From Candidatus Aenigmarchaeota archaeon LH_S6 (lineage in GTDB: Archaea; Aenigmatarchaeota; Aenigmatarchaeia; QMZS01), in the NCBI GenBank assembly GCA_023659935.1, contig JAGXOK010000005.1, positions 1 through 38,369 on the forward strand: 38,369 nucleotides of DNA, read 5' to 3'. The notes beneath the pieces were generated by a model that made no database searches, was not told the origin of the DNA, and worked only from the letters and a program-made list of their open reading frames with translations. The translations under genes were made by a program, and so were the position numbers. The number at the start of each line of letters is the position of its first letter. Positions within the stretch are counted from its first letter, which is position 1. This document shows positions 1-7,343 of the stretch, piece after piece.

Positions 1-51
1 TCATCGTTGGAAGCCACTTCCAAAAATCAATTTGGTGGTGGAGGATGTCAC
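1..51. repeat. Integrase 3'-end repeat, copy A (inverted partner at 20581-20631)
   Basis: These 51 bases are the exact reverse complement of 20581-20631. They encode the last residues of the recombinase remnant ([13 protein letters not shown]). Identity stops at 52 on one side; on the other side the window ends, so the repeat may be longer. The two copies face each other across 20.5 kb. Confidence 0.95.
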
Positions 52-382
52 TATTTCTGTTTGCAACATGAGTATAAATTTGTGTTGTTTGTAAATTTTT
101 ATGGCCTAATGATTGCTTAATATATCTTATATCCACTCCTGCTTCAAGTAAGTGAGTGGCAAAACTATGTCTAAAACTTCGTGGTCTTGGCTTTTTTTGC
201 TTATTCCTGCTTTTTAGTAGCATTTTTGACTATTTGTTGGACTGTTCTCTCGCTATATATTCTTCCTCTTTCTGAAATTAAAATTAAACTATACTTCTTT
301 GTTCTGTTTTCTTCCAAAATTTGTTTTAATTTCTTGTGTAAGAAAATAACTCTTTCCTTTTCTCCCCTCGTTTTTTCAAGTT
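1..382 (-). pseudogene. Tyrosine recombinase (XerA-like integrase), C-terminal remnant
   Basis: Reading the minus strand from 382 downward gives recognisable integrase catalytic-domain sequence: GEKERVIFLHKKL, then [32 protein letters not shown], and after frame changes near 180-210 [16 protein letters not shown] and [15 protein letters not shown]. The last two carry the conserved HxxR-region Arg/His, the LGH box and the catalytic Tyr of the family. An A-rich stretch around 185-205 must be crossed by at least one frameshift, probably two, so the gene is dead. The 5' side stops abruptly at a TAA next to the Nudix gene, so the N-terminal and middle thirds are missing here. A matching N-terminal piece lies at 2160-2352 on the same strand, which suggests one gene split by inserted cargo. 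The 3' end runs off the window edge. Confidence 0.85.
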
Positions 383-386
383 AATT

Positions 387-869
387 ATGACATTTAACAA
401 AAACAAAGTAAAAAAACATTTTACAGCCTCTGCTTTAATTATTAATAAAGAAGGAAAAATATTATTAGTCAACCATAAAAAATTGGGTGTGTGGCTTTAT
501 CCAGGAGGGCATATTGAGGAAGGAGAAACTCCAGATGAAACGGTTGTACGTGAAGTTAAAGAAGAAACTGGTTTGGATTTAAAAATAATTGGTAGCAGAG
601 ACAATAATTTATCTGACTCAGAGACAGATGTTTCTGTTTTATATCAACCTTATGTTATATTATGTGAAAAAATAAATGGAACTAATGAACACTATCATAT
701 AGACTTAGTTTATTTATGTGAGATAAAATGTGAAGATAATATTGAGCTATATTATAATCATAGAGAATCTCGCAGTATTAGATTTTTTGGATTAGAAGAT
801 TTAGATAATATAAAATTGTTTCCTAACTTTAGAAAACTGATTGAGAAAGTACTAAGAGAAAGGGTATAA
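387..869 (+). CDS. Nudix hydrolase
   Basis: A 160-residue protein with a complete Nudix box at about residues 41-63: GGHIEEGETPDETVVREVKE followed by ETGL, matching Gx5Ex7REUxEExGU. The glutamates of the REVKEE segment are the expected Mg2+ ligands, so catalysis of a nucleoside-diphosphate-linked substrate is plausible. The substrate cannot be told from sequence; the family ranges over (d)NTPs, ADP-ribose, NADH and capped RNA. It starts 4 nt after the broken integrase and is followed by a degenerate attC-like tract (880-1110), so it reads as mobile-element cargo rather than a core gene. No TATA box is obvious because the upstream DNA is integrase remnant. Confidence 0.9.
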   Translation: MTFNKNKVKKHFTASALIINKEGKILLVNHKKLGVWLYPGGHIEEGETPDETVVREVKEETGLDLKIIGSRDNNLSDSETDVSVLYQPYVILCEKINGTNEHYHIDLVYLCEIKCEDNIELYYNHRESRSIRFFGLEDLDNIKLFPNFRKLIEKVLRERV

Positions 870-879
870 TATTTATTTT

Positions 880-1111
880 AGATGCCCGAAAATTGACTCT
901 CACAAAAATAGAAATTTTGCTCGGCACTTCCGTGTTTGCCTAACAGCCGTTTTACGGAAAATTTACGCTTCGCCTAAAACCAGCCCTCTATGCATTTTAT
1001 TAGAGAGCAAGAGATATTGCAAGGATGTATTTAGTGGGGTTTCGTGAACTCAAGGGGACGCTGCGCTCTCGCTTCGCTCATGGCGTTGAACAGCGCTTAT
1101 ATTCAATCCGC
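880..1111 (+). other. Intergenic tract with degenerate attC-like 5' arm
   Basis: No gene is visible in these roughly 230 bases. The tract is more GC-rich than its surroundings. It holds GCCTAAC at 938-944, which fits the RYYYAAC core of an integron attC, followed by AGCCGTTTTACGG, similar in layout to the sites at 1963 and 3757. I cannot find a convincing complementary 3' arm; GTTGAAC near 1085 fits GTTRRRY but does not pair with the 5' arm. The tract lies directly 3' of the plus-strand Nudix gene, where a cassette attC would be expected. Confidence 0.3.
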
Positions 1112-1840
1112 CTACGCCTGCCTTAATAGAATTTTTGCTACTTTTTCTAGTTCTTGAGAAGAGAGTTTAATTCTTGATTCTTTATTTCGTATGTAATTAC
1201 ATAATTGATTAACTTTGAAAACAGGAACAGTTGGATTATTGCAACGCAAAATTACATTATCATGGCTAAAAACTACCATTCCCTCAACCCATAATCTTAA
1301 TGATTTATTAAATATTTTTTTTGACTCAATATACTGCTTTAATTTTAAAGCATTTCCTTTCACTTGTTTACTTGGACTTTTTATTTCGTGTTCTTCGGGG
1401 ATCTCCCATGTATCTTTATATTTATACCAATTATCTCCCTCACATCTAATTTCTCCTTCAAAATTTTTTGTTTCTATAATGAATATTCCATTAGTTCCTA
1501 AAACAACATGGTCAATATTTCCATAACACTTTGGTAAATTCACATCATTAATAAGATAATATGAATCTGGCAAATTTTGGAGGGCTTCTATAATTATCTG
1601 TTCCCCTTGTAACCCCTTACTATAATTTAAATAAGATTTAAGGAAAAACCCTCCAATTGGTAACGAAATAATAAAGATAAAAATTAGTGTAAAATTTGTA
1701 ATCAAAAATAGTGTAAAATTTGTAATCAAAAATGAGACTAAAAGTCCAAGTCCACCAATAGCAAAAAATATAATTGAAATATTTCTATGTAATTTTGCTT
1801 TCTCTTCCAAGTATGTTCCTGTTTTCTGAAGATTCTTCAT
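1112..1840 (-). CDS. NERD-domain membrane protein (nuclease-related)
   Basis: A 242-residue protein. Residues about 20-68 form two hydrophobic membrane segments. A NERD domain follows from about residue 76: GLQGEQIIIEAL, then GNIDHVVLGTNGIFIIETKN, which carries the Asp and ExK of a PD-(D/E)XK-like fold. NERD proteins are predicted nucleases seen in plasmids, phages and defence-like loci; cleavage by this one is not shown. Within the membrane region the peptide FLITNFTL occurs twice in tandem because of a 24-bp duplication (1686-1733). It lies on the minus strand between a Nudix gene and a truncated HNH gene, inside the split integrase. Spacing and base composition fit recently acquired cargo. 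Confidence 0.85.
   Translation of the reverse strand: MKNLQKTGTYLEEKAKLHRNISIIFFAIGGLGLLVSFLITNFTLFLITNFTLIFIFIISLPIGGFFLKSYLNYSKGLQGEQIIIEALQNLPDSYYLINDVNLPKCYGNIDHVVLGTNGIFIIETKNFEGEIRCEGDNWYKYKDTWEIPEEHEIKSPSKQVKGNALKLKQYIESKKIFNKSLRLWVEGMVVFSHDNVILRCNNPTVPVFKVNQLCNYIRNKESRIKLSSQELEKVAKILLRQA
1686..1733. repeat. 24-bp perfect tandem duplication inside the NERD gene
   Basis: The unit at 1686-1709 is repeated exactly at 1710-1733. Its length is a multiple of three, so it duplicates eight residues (FLITNFTL) in the membrane segment and keeps the reading frame. Confidence 0.95.
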
Positions 1841-1919
1841 ATTATTAATTGTAAATTTTCTTCTCTTTAATAACTTTCTGAACGGCAGGCCACAGCGGAC
1901 TTTGATTTTTTTGCCTTCG

Positions 1920-2015
1920 ACATTGTTGCACTAAAACTCAATCCTCACTACGTCTGAAAAACTAACAGTGATTTAACGGAAAATCCTTGCAGGAATTTCT
2001 CCAAATTTCCTAATT
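1920..2015 (+). other. attC-like 5' half-site with shared flank
   Basis: Bases 1925-1980 repeat almost exactly at 3719-3773, with three or so mismatches. The segment contains CTAACAGTGATTTAACGG (1962-1979). The next stretch, CCTTGCAGGAATTTCTCC, recurs at about 4399-4416. The left arm TAACA-GTGATT-TAA here would pair not with its own downstream sequence but with TTAAT-CAC-GA-TGTTA at 4444-4458. So this looks like one half of an attC whose other half now lies at the third site. Confidence 0.45.
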
Positions 2016-2130
2016 CTCTATGTGCTATTTCAGTTGTTGGAAATCTACAAGTGGGAATCGCACATATAGGTCCTGCTTCTACTAAGATTTGTCTTTTCAA
2101 TTCAGCAGAAATATCCGGTCTATCACTCAT
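1948..2130 (-). pseudogene. HNH endonuclease, truncated after the N-terminal third
   Basis: The first 37 or so residues (RPDISAELKRQILVEAG, CAIPTCRFPTTEIAH) match the start of a common HNH endonuclease type that continues with Trp, further Cys/His residues and the catalytic HNH motif. Here the frame runs into the attC-like repeat straight after IAH and ends 23 codons later in repeat-derived sequence (…FLQGFSVKSLLVFQT). No HNH core remains, so a nuclease function is very unlikely. ATG at 2128-2130 follows the integrase N-terminal remnant on the same strand by a few bases. Confidence 0.75.
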
Positions 2131-2159
2131 TTTATCATACCAAAAAAACTTTTATTCAA

Positions 2160-2352
2160 CAAAATCTTAAACCTGTTTGCTCTTGCTTCTTTCCAGAAGA
2201 AGAAAGTAAAACTCTCGGGAATCCTTGCTAGAATTGAGAAAATTTTTTACAATATTTATGTAGCTTTTTCCTGTTTCAAAACTATATTTCCGCAACTTTA
2301 TCTCTTCAATGAGCTTTCCAATAAAAATCTCGCTAAATAGGCGTTAAATCCA
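2160..2352 (-). pseudogene. Tyrosine recombinase, N-terminal remnant
   Basis: Minus-strand translation from about 2345 gives GKLIEEIKLRKYSFETGKSY then INIVKNFLNSSKDSREFYF, the SAM-like DNA-binding N-terminal domain of XerA/XerC-type recombinases (the usual form is LIEEIKLRKYSPKT.KSY...). It breaks down into stops and frameshifts about 60 residues in, just before the HNH start. No methionine is visible at its head, because the 117-bp inverted repeat begins at 2354. Together with 1-382 it forms the two ends of one integrase, with about 100 middle residues missing and 1.75 kb of cargo in between. Confidence 0.8.
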
Positions 2353-2353
2353 A

Positions 2354-2470
2354 TTGAGTTTGAGTTTTCGTCATCAAACACGAAGTGCCATCTAACTAAA
2401 GAATAAAAGGGCGAATTCTGACTATTTAGTATATCTTTTTAATCCACCATATCTAGTAATTGATGGACTT
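2354..2470. repeat. 117-bp perfect inverted repeat, left arm
   Basis: Identical, base for base, to the reverse complement of 3574-3690. The left arm is an inverted copy of the 3' end of the downstream transglutaminase-like gene plus 68 bases beyond its stop. It ends at CTT 2468-2470, where the arms diverge. It has displaced the natural 5' end and start codon of that gene. Confidence 0.97.
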
Positions 2471-3622
2471 CCCTTTCATTGTAGAAGATGTGGTAAATAC
2501 TTTTGTCCAAAACATAGACTTCCAGAAAACCATAATTGTCCTGGTTTGAAACAAGGAAACATATCTGAAAATTTAAGTGATAAAAGGAAAAAGTATCCCT
2601 ACAAAAAGGCTAAAAAACATTATTATGATGTTGATGAAGAGCATAAAAAAGAAAAAGCAAAAGAATTCTTTAATTCTGCTAGGAGAACATATTATAGAAT
2701 AAAAAACACTCTATTAAGCCCTTTTAGAAAATTCTCTTTTGAGAATTTATTCAAGGGTTTTTTCAAACTTCCTCTCCTTATTGGGTTGTTAATAATTTGG
2801 CTAATTATTTCAAAAATAATAAATAGCATCTTTTTAGAGATTGGTTATAGTATTGAACCCTATGGATTTTTATCATTCATTTTATTTTATGCCATTCTAT
2901 TCTTTGCACCAATCTATTTGGTTTATAGGTTCTTTACAGATATGCCTCATTATAAAAAATTCTCATATATTCTTGGTGGAATATTAAGCCTAATTGTAAT
3001 TTCATATGCTTTAAGCTGGGCTATCCCTCAAATTCCAGATACGACCTTTGAAAGAGAATTTTACATTCCGAATAGTGCAAGTTCAATAGAAGTAGAGATG
3101 AATGAATATCAATACTTATTTTACACTTCATTAAATAAAGCCCATTTTATGAATTGGATTTCTCAATTTACTATCTTTGATAAATATATTTTCAAAAAAA
3201 ATCTCCCAGCAGATATTATTCAATCTCTCAAAGAAAAATACCCTTCAAAAACTGATGACCAACTTGTTAGAGATGTTGTTTCTTTAGTACAAAATCTTGA
3301 TTATGATTATTCTAAATTAGATAGCCTTAGTTTTCAAGTTAGATTTCCATATGAAACTTTATATGAGGAGAAGGGTGTTTGTATTGAAAAGTCTTTGTTA
3401 CTATTAAGATTATTGAAAGAACTTAATTACAATACTGCACTTCTAACTTTTTATGGTGCAAATCATGCAGGAGTAGGAATCCAATGTAATAAGCCAAATT
3501 ATGAGGAATTTTGTTTCATTGAATCTACGAATTCTTTTGCTGTTGGGGAAGTTACTCCTGATCTAAGAGGAGAAAGTCCATCAATTACTAGATATGGTGG
3601 ATTAAAAAGATATACTAAATAG
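2396..3622 (+). CDS. AN1 zinc finger - membrane - transglutaminase-like protein, 5' end damaged
   Basis: The open frame runs from just after a TAA at 2393 with no ATG, GTG or TTG before the zinc finger. The first usable start, TTG 2546, would drop the finger. From codon 29 the frame reads [20 protein letters not shown] then NC, an AN1-type Zn finger. Then come a Lys-rich linker, three membrane segments (within about 2755-3030), and a transglutaminase-like domain with Cys in [10 protein letters not shown], His in [10 protein letters not shown] and an acidic third residue in CFIEST. Such domains act as cysteine proteases or acyl transferases; the target is unknown. The start was probably lost when the inverted repeat formed, so the gene may be silent or truncated. 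An attC-like site follows it. Confidence 0.75.
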   Translation, partial: LKNKRANSDYLVYLFNPPYLVIDGLPFHCRRCGKYFCPKHRLPENHNCPGLKQGNISENLSDKRKKYPYKKAKKHYYDVDEEHKKEKAKEFFNSARRTYYRIKNTLLSPFRKFSFENLFKGFFKLPLLIGLLIIWLIISKIINSIFLEIGYSIEPYGFLSFILFYAILFFAPIYLVYRFFTDMPHYKKFSYILGGILSLIVISYALSWAIPQIPDTTFEREFYIPNSASSIEVEMNEYQYLFYTSLNKAHFMNWISQFTIFDKYIFKKNLPADIIQSLKEKYPSKTDDQLVRDVVSLVQNLDYDYSKLDSLSFQVRFPYETLYEEKGVCIEKSLLLLRLLKELNYNTALLTFYGANHAGVGIQCNKPNYEEFCFIESTNSFAVGEVTPDLRGESPSITRYGGLKRYTK

Positions 3623-3690
3623 TCAGAATTCGCCCTTTTATTCTTTAGTTAGATGGCACTTCGTGTTTGATGACGAAAACTCAAACTCAA
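3574..3690. repeat. 117-bp perfect inverted repeat, right arm
   Basis: Partner of 2354-2470. It covers the last 16 codons and stop of the transglutaminase-like gene and 68 bases after it. This arm is the original, since it continues an intact reading frame, and the left arm is the inverted copy. Between the arms lie 1103 bases. Confidence 0.97.
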
Positions 3691-3701
3691 CTTCTTCGGG
3701 C

Positions 3702-3830
3702 TTTCAGCCCTCGACAACGTTGCACTAAAACTCAATCCTAACTACGTCTGAAAAACTAACAGCAATTTAACGGTTTCGCTCGGTTGCACTCACTCTGCTC
3801 GTACTTCTCTTAATAGCGATGTTATGTGCA
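3702..3830 (+). other. attC-like recombination site (best preserved)
   Basis: The site reads TAACA-GC-ATTTAA (3757-3770) at its left and TTAAT-AGC-GA-TGTTA (3810-3824) at its right, about 68 bases apart. The outer TAACA/TGTTA and the inner ATTTAA/TTAAT pair as an imperfect hairpin, with GC opposite GC. The size and nested-box layout match integron attC sites. It lies immediately 3' of a plus-strand gene. The right part (CTTCTCTTAAT...GATGTTAT) recurs at 4438-4459. The left flank recurs at 1925-1980. The R' box GTTATGT departs from the GTTRRRY consensus. Confidence 0.45.
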
Positions 3831-3915
3831 ATATTACTCGTGGTGCCTCGCTTATCCAATCCCATTTGAAGTTATAGCAAATTTTATATACTATTTAATA
3901 CAATTTTATAATATT

Positions 3916-4344
3916 ATGTTAAAAGAATTACTTACTCCAAAAAAGAACAAAATTTTATTAGTCATTCCTTTTGCAATTCTGTTTTGGTTCTTCCCTATCA
4001 TAAGTAGAAGTATAATTGCAATTCCGTCCATTAATGTTTCATCATTAATTTTTTCTTTAATAATCAATCTTGCAATTGCATATCTTTTTAGCTGTTTAAT
4101 AATTAATAATTTAAACAACAAGAAAAAATTAATTCTAGTTATATGCATCATACTTGCGATTTATTTGTTGATACCAAAAGTTACTTCTTTTTATCTTGGT
4201 GATATGGGGGGAAAAACCAAAACCAACTGTGATTGCTATGGAATCGACTGGAGTGTAAGTTCATGCTGTCATTCTTCTGTTAATTATTGTATTGGAATTT
4301 GCAAAAGGAATGAAGATACAAGTTCTTGGGATTGGGGAGGATAA
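3916..4344 (+). CDS. Small membrane protein with Cys-rich tail
   Basis: I start it at ATG 3916, not at the upstream ATG 3826, because 3826 lies in the attC-like repeat and a TATA-like tract (around 3879-3895) sits about 30 bases before 3916. This gives 142 residues. There are three or four hydrophobic segments (about residues 15-35, 40-62, 72-92), then a soluble tail with clustered cysteines (NCDCYGIDW, SSCCHSS, YCIGICKR) that could form disulfides or bind metal. I recognise no family. It is a single-gene cassette between two attC-like sites, in the same orientation as its attC, which is the classic cassette layout. Confidence 0.65.
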   Translation: MLKELLTPKKNKILLVIPFAILFWFFPIISRSIIAIPSINVSSLIFSLIINLAIAYLFSCLIINNLNNKKKLILVICIILAIYLLIPKVTSFYLGDMGGKTKTNCDCYGIDWSVSSCCHSSVNYCIGICKRNEDTSSWDWGG

Positions 4345-4462
4345 TTTATCACTCGGCAACTCTGCGTCATACTGTCGGTCGCTTTGCTCCCTCGTTCGCC
4401 TTGCAGGAATTTCTCCAAATTTTTGCTAACGCAAAAACTTCTCTTAATCACGATGTTATACA
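4345..4462 (+). other. attC-like 3' half-site abutting pheT
   Basis: The right arm TTAAT-CAC-GA-TGTTA (4444-4458) is near identical to that at 3810-3824. The middle CCTTGCAGGAATTTCTCC AAATTT is shared with 1985-2010. The left arm that would pair with GTGATT is found at 1963, not here. The sequence 4345-4395 shows no TAACA box. The TTA inside TGTTA is the stop codon of pheT on the other strand, so the site ends exactly at the pheT 3' end. Confidence 0.4.
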
Positions 4463-6072
4463 AACAAAAACTCTACTCCTAATTCAAAGCCAACTACAGG
4501 GTTTTCAAGTTTAAAATTTTCTAAAACTTGTGGAGAAATTTCACCTATCACACCAACTTCTTTGTTATTAACGAGAATTTTCGCAACTCTTCCTTCAATA
4601 AATCTTGAGTCAAAAATCTTTTTCAATTTGTAGTTTGTTTTCAGATTTGAAAGGAAAGATTCCAGGACAGAAGAGATTTCCTCATACCCAACTGAAGAAT
4701 TAGTTATCATAGAGGAAAGAATGATTTTTTCCTTGTCTTTTCTAACAACCTTTCCAACCTCAAACACTTTCTGTGGTAGTTCATGATGTTGATTCTTTGA
4801 GAAGAAATCCAGCAGAGGAGGGATTAAGCTGGTTCTGATTTCCGTGTAGTTTTGGGAAGCTGGATTTCTGATACTGCACAGTTTTTCCTCTCTTTCCATC
4901 TTCTCGTTTTCTTCTTTTTTGTTGGTTAGGATAAATGATAAGATTTGTTGGAAACCTAAACCAATCATTACTTCTTCAACAACTTTCGAGAGTTTTTCCT
5001 TTTTGTTCTCTTCTCCAACAGTAAATATTTCCATTCCTTGAGGATAAATATTGTTGTAACCAAAAGATATTGCTATGTCTTCTATCACATCTCTTTCATC
5101 AAAAATATCATACCTGTAAGGAGGATAAACACATTCTATAAATTTGCCTTTTTGAGAGCACTCATAACCTGCCCTTCTTGACAAAGTCAAGATTTCCTTG
5201 TCACCCAAATTCAAGCCTAAGATTTTTCTCGTGTTTTCAGTACTTATTTTTGTTCTTCCTTTATCCATTACAGGATGTATTAATTTCTTATTTTTGTATT
5301 TGGTCTTCACTCTCTCAATTTTCCCTCCTCTCTCAGCAAAATCCAAAGCAAGTGAAAGTAAAGTTAAATTAACAAGTTTCTCATCTGTTCCTGTAACATC
5401 AATGAAAATGTTCTTTGTTTCTGGGTTTATTCTTCCCAACTTGTTTGAATTAATTATAGGTGGCATGGATATAACCTCTCCTTTTTTGTCAATTAAAATT
5501 GGTATTCCTTTCTTTACTAAGTGCTTATATTTTTTTCCTTTTTCATGTTTTTCCAATACTTGTTTAGGTGTCATTGATTCATTGTGTTCAAGAGGAACAA
5601 ATCTTATCTTTTCTGTTCCTAATTTGTATTCAATGTTTGGGGTAATTAAATCAAAATTTGAGATTCCTATTGCTATTTTTTCTCTTTCCCTGCCTAACAA
5701 AGAATGTAATCTCTCTTGTTTCTCCATCAGTTCCTTTATTGCTTCATCATTTAATTTAACTCCTTTAACCACGCAACAAGCAATATAAGGTCTTACTTTT
5801 TCCATCCCTCTACCAACAGAAACTTCAATATTAGAATCCTTATAACCCATTTTGGTTTTCAAGTCTAGATGGAGTTTTATTTCTCTTGCTATTCCTTCCA
5901 CGCTCCACAAGTCAGCTCTGTTAGTGTCTTTCATATCAACTTTTAAAGTATCATCATTAACTTCTTCTAGCTCCCCTTTACAAAACATTAGTAACTCATC
6001 TAATCTATCTATAGATAGGTCTCTACCAACCAGTTTTTCTAGCTCCTTCTTTGAAATTTCAATCTTTGGCAT
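4456..6072 (-). CDS. pheT: Phenylalanyl-tRNA synthetase beta subunit (archaeal type)
   Basis: A 538-residue archaeal/eukaryotic-type PheT, without the long bacterial N-terminal tRNA-binding domain. It begins with MPKIEISKKELEKLVGRDLS, has the DTNRADLWSVEGIAREI segment of the B1/B3-4 region, the B5-like DNA-binding-fold domain (HPVMDKGRTKI, PPYRYDIFDERDVIEDIA), and the catalytic-like C-terminal fold (NPASQNYTEIRTSLIPPLLD). With PheS it forms the (alpha-beta)2 enzyme charging tRNA-Phe, whose gene is also in this window (11728-11877). Its start overlaps the pheS stop by 14 bases, implying translational coupling. Its stop codon lies within an attC-like R' box, so the last residues may have been rewritten by insertion. 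Confidence 0.97.
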   Translation of the reverse strand: MPKIEISKKELEKLVGRDLSIDRLDELLMFCKGELEEVNDDTLKVDMKDTNRADLWSVEGIAREIKLHLDLKTKMGYKDSNIEVSVGRGMEKVRPYIACCVVKGVKLNDEAIKELMEKQERLHSLLGREREKIAIGISNFDLITPNIEYKLGTEKIRFVPLEHNESMTPKQVLEKHEKGKKYKHLVKKGIPILIDKKGEVISMPPIINSNKLGRINPETKNIFIDVTGTDEKLVNLTLLSLALDFAERGGKIERVKTKYKNKKLIHPVMDKGRTKISTENTRKILGLNLGDKEILTLSRRAGYECSQKGKFIECVYPPYRYDIFDERDVIEDIAISFGYNNIYPQGMEIFTVGEENKKEKLSKVVEEVMIGLGFQQILSFILTNKKEENEKMEREEKLCSIRNPASQNYTEIRTSLIPPLLDFFSKNQHHELPQKVFEVGKVVRKDKEKIILSSMITNSSVGYEEISSVLESFLSNLKTNYKLKKIFDSRFIEGRVAKILVNNKEVGVIGEISPQVLENFKLENPVVGFELGVEFLFV

Positions 6073-7291
6073 AGTAAAATGTGTCTCTCAACCATTTAAT
6101 ATTATAAGAATAAAGCTCCCTAATATCATTTATTCCAAGCTTGAACATTGCTAACCTGTCTATTCCCAGACCCCAAGCTATTACTGGTTCTTTCACACCA
6201 AAAGGTCTTGTCACTTCTTTCCTGAAAATCCCTGCTCCACCTAATTCAACCCAACCTAGTTTCTTGTGCTTCGCTGATATTTGCACAGAAGGTTCTGTAA
6301 AAGGATAATAATCAGGATAGAATTTTACTTCTTTTGCATCTGCTACTTCCTCAGCAAACTTCTTTAATAAACCTAAAAGGTGACGGAAGTTTAAATTAGG
6401 GTCCACAACAATACCCTCAAATTGATAGAACTCCAATAAATGGGTTGCATCAACAACATCAGGTCTAAACACTTTCACTAAGGAGAAATATTTTCCTGGT
6501 ATCTCCAAATTTTTCAGTTGCATAGCTGACAAAGTAGTTCCCTGGGAGATAAGAACATTTCTTTTTGCTTTATTGTAATCCCAACTATACTTCCAGCTTT
6601 CCTCATGTTCCTTCTTTACATCCTTTGCTAAATTTTTTTCCAACTCATCTTCCTTCATGTCAACATAAAACATATCATGGATATCTCTAGCGGAATGGGT
6701 TTGTGGCATGAACAAAGCATCGCAATTCCAAAACTCAGGTACCACTACCTTAGGTTCCATCTCCTTGAAACCGAGTCTTATCAATTTTTCCTTGACTTCA
6801 TCCAAAAATTTCTTGTAAGGTTGTTTCTTTCCAGAATAAATTTTCTTCCCAGGTGCTTCCACATTATAAGGCTTAAACTTCACTTTCTTCCAATAACCTG
6901 TTTTCAATAATTCAGGAGTCAGGTTCAAAACTTGTTTTCCAGCGAGCTTCTTTGCTTTCCTTTCCCTTTCTGTTATTTTCCTCACCAAATTCCTTTTAAT
7001 CAAAATTTTGGATTCCTCTTCTTTTAATTTTTCTTTTTCAGCTTTTTTTAATAGCTCTTCTAAATCATATTTTTCCTTGAGAGCCTTTTTACCTTTTTCA
7101 TTTAATTTTAATTTCCCTTCTTCTATTTTTACCCAGTTGTTTTTCTTAGCCCATTGCAAAGCAATGTTGAAGTTTTCCAATTTTTTTGCTTCATTAAAGG
7201 ATAGTTCTTTTTTCTGGAGTTTCTGAATTAAGTTTATTTCTGGTAATCCTTTTTTCAAATAATTTTGCCCTTCTTCAGTAAGTTCGTACAT
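6059..7291 (-). CDS. pheS: Phenylalanyl-tRNA synthetase alpha subunit, short N-terminus
   Basis: A 410-residue alpha subunit. Class II motifs are clear: motif 2 region (FRPDVVDATHLLEFYQFEG) and motif 3 (GLGIDRLAMFKLGI). QTHSARDIHDMF binds the amino acid and ATP. Archaeal PheS is usually about 480-500 residues, starting with a winged-helix segment before LTEEGxxYLxxGLPE. Here the frame starts at MYELTEEGQNYLKKGLPE with an in-frame TAG just upstream, so roughly the first 60 residues are absent. The DNA upstream is repeat-rich (7344-7427), so loss by insertion is possible, though lineage-specific shortness cannot be excluded. It is co-transcribed with pheT. Confidence 0.95.
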   Translation of the reverse strand: MYELTEEGQNYLKKGLPEINLIQKLQKKELSFNEAKKLENFNIALQWAKKNNWVKIEEGKLKLNEKGKKALKEKYDLEELLKKAEKEKLKEEESKILIKRNLVRKITERERKAKKLAGKQVLNLTPELLKTGYWKKVKFKPYNVEAPGKKIYSGKKQPYKKFLDEVKEKLIRLGFKEMEPKVVVPEFWNCDALFMPQTHSARDIHDMFYVDMKEDELEKNLAKDVKKEHEESWKYSWDYNKAKRNVLISQGTTLSAMQLKNLEIPGKYFSLVKVFRPDVVDATHLLEFYQFEGIVVDPNLNFRHLLGLLKKFAEEVADAKEVKFYPDYYPFTEPSVQISAKHKKLGWVELGGAGIFRKEVTRPFGVKEPVIAWGLGIDRLAMFKLGINDIRELYSYNIKWLRDTFYYAKD

Positions 7292-7343
7292 AATTATCTA
7301 AGATCAACAATATTATAGGACCCTAAATTTCTTATTCTCTTTG

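Noticed and set aside
1215-1526. 103-codon plus-strand open frame
   Set aside because: Antisense shadow of the NERD gene, which has clear domain motifs on the other strand.
2089-2340. Plus-strand open frame of 83 codons
   Set aside because: It is the antisense of the integrase N-terminal remnant, which matches a known domain on the minus strand.
2407-2420. AAGGGCGAATTCTG, resembling a TA-cloning vector flank, in both arms of the inverted repeat
   Set aside because: It continues directly into the reading frame of the transglutaminase-like gene on one side and into island repeat DNA on the other, without any further vector sequence. Fourteen bases can match by chance. Kept only as a caution about artefact.
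3826-3915. Upstream start for the small membrane protein
   Set aside because: It begins inside the attC-like repeat, and the TATA-like tract fits the start at 3916 better.
5198-5788. 196-codon plus-strand open frame
   Set aside because: Antisense shadow of pheT; the composition (Phe/Ser/Leu-rich) is typical of AT-rich antisense frames.
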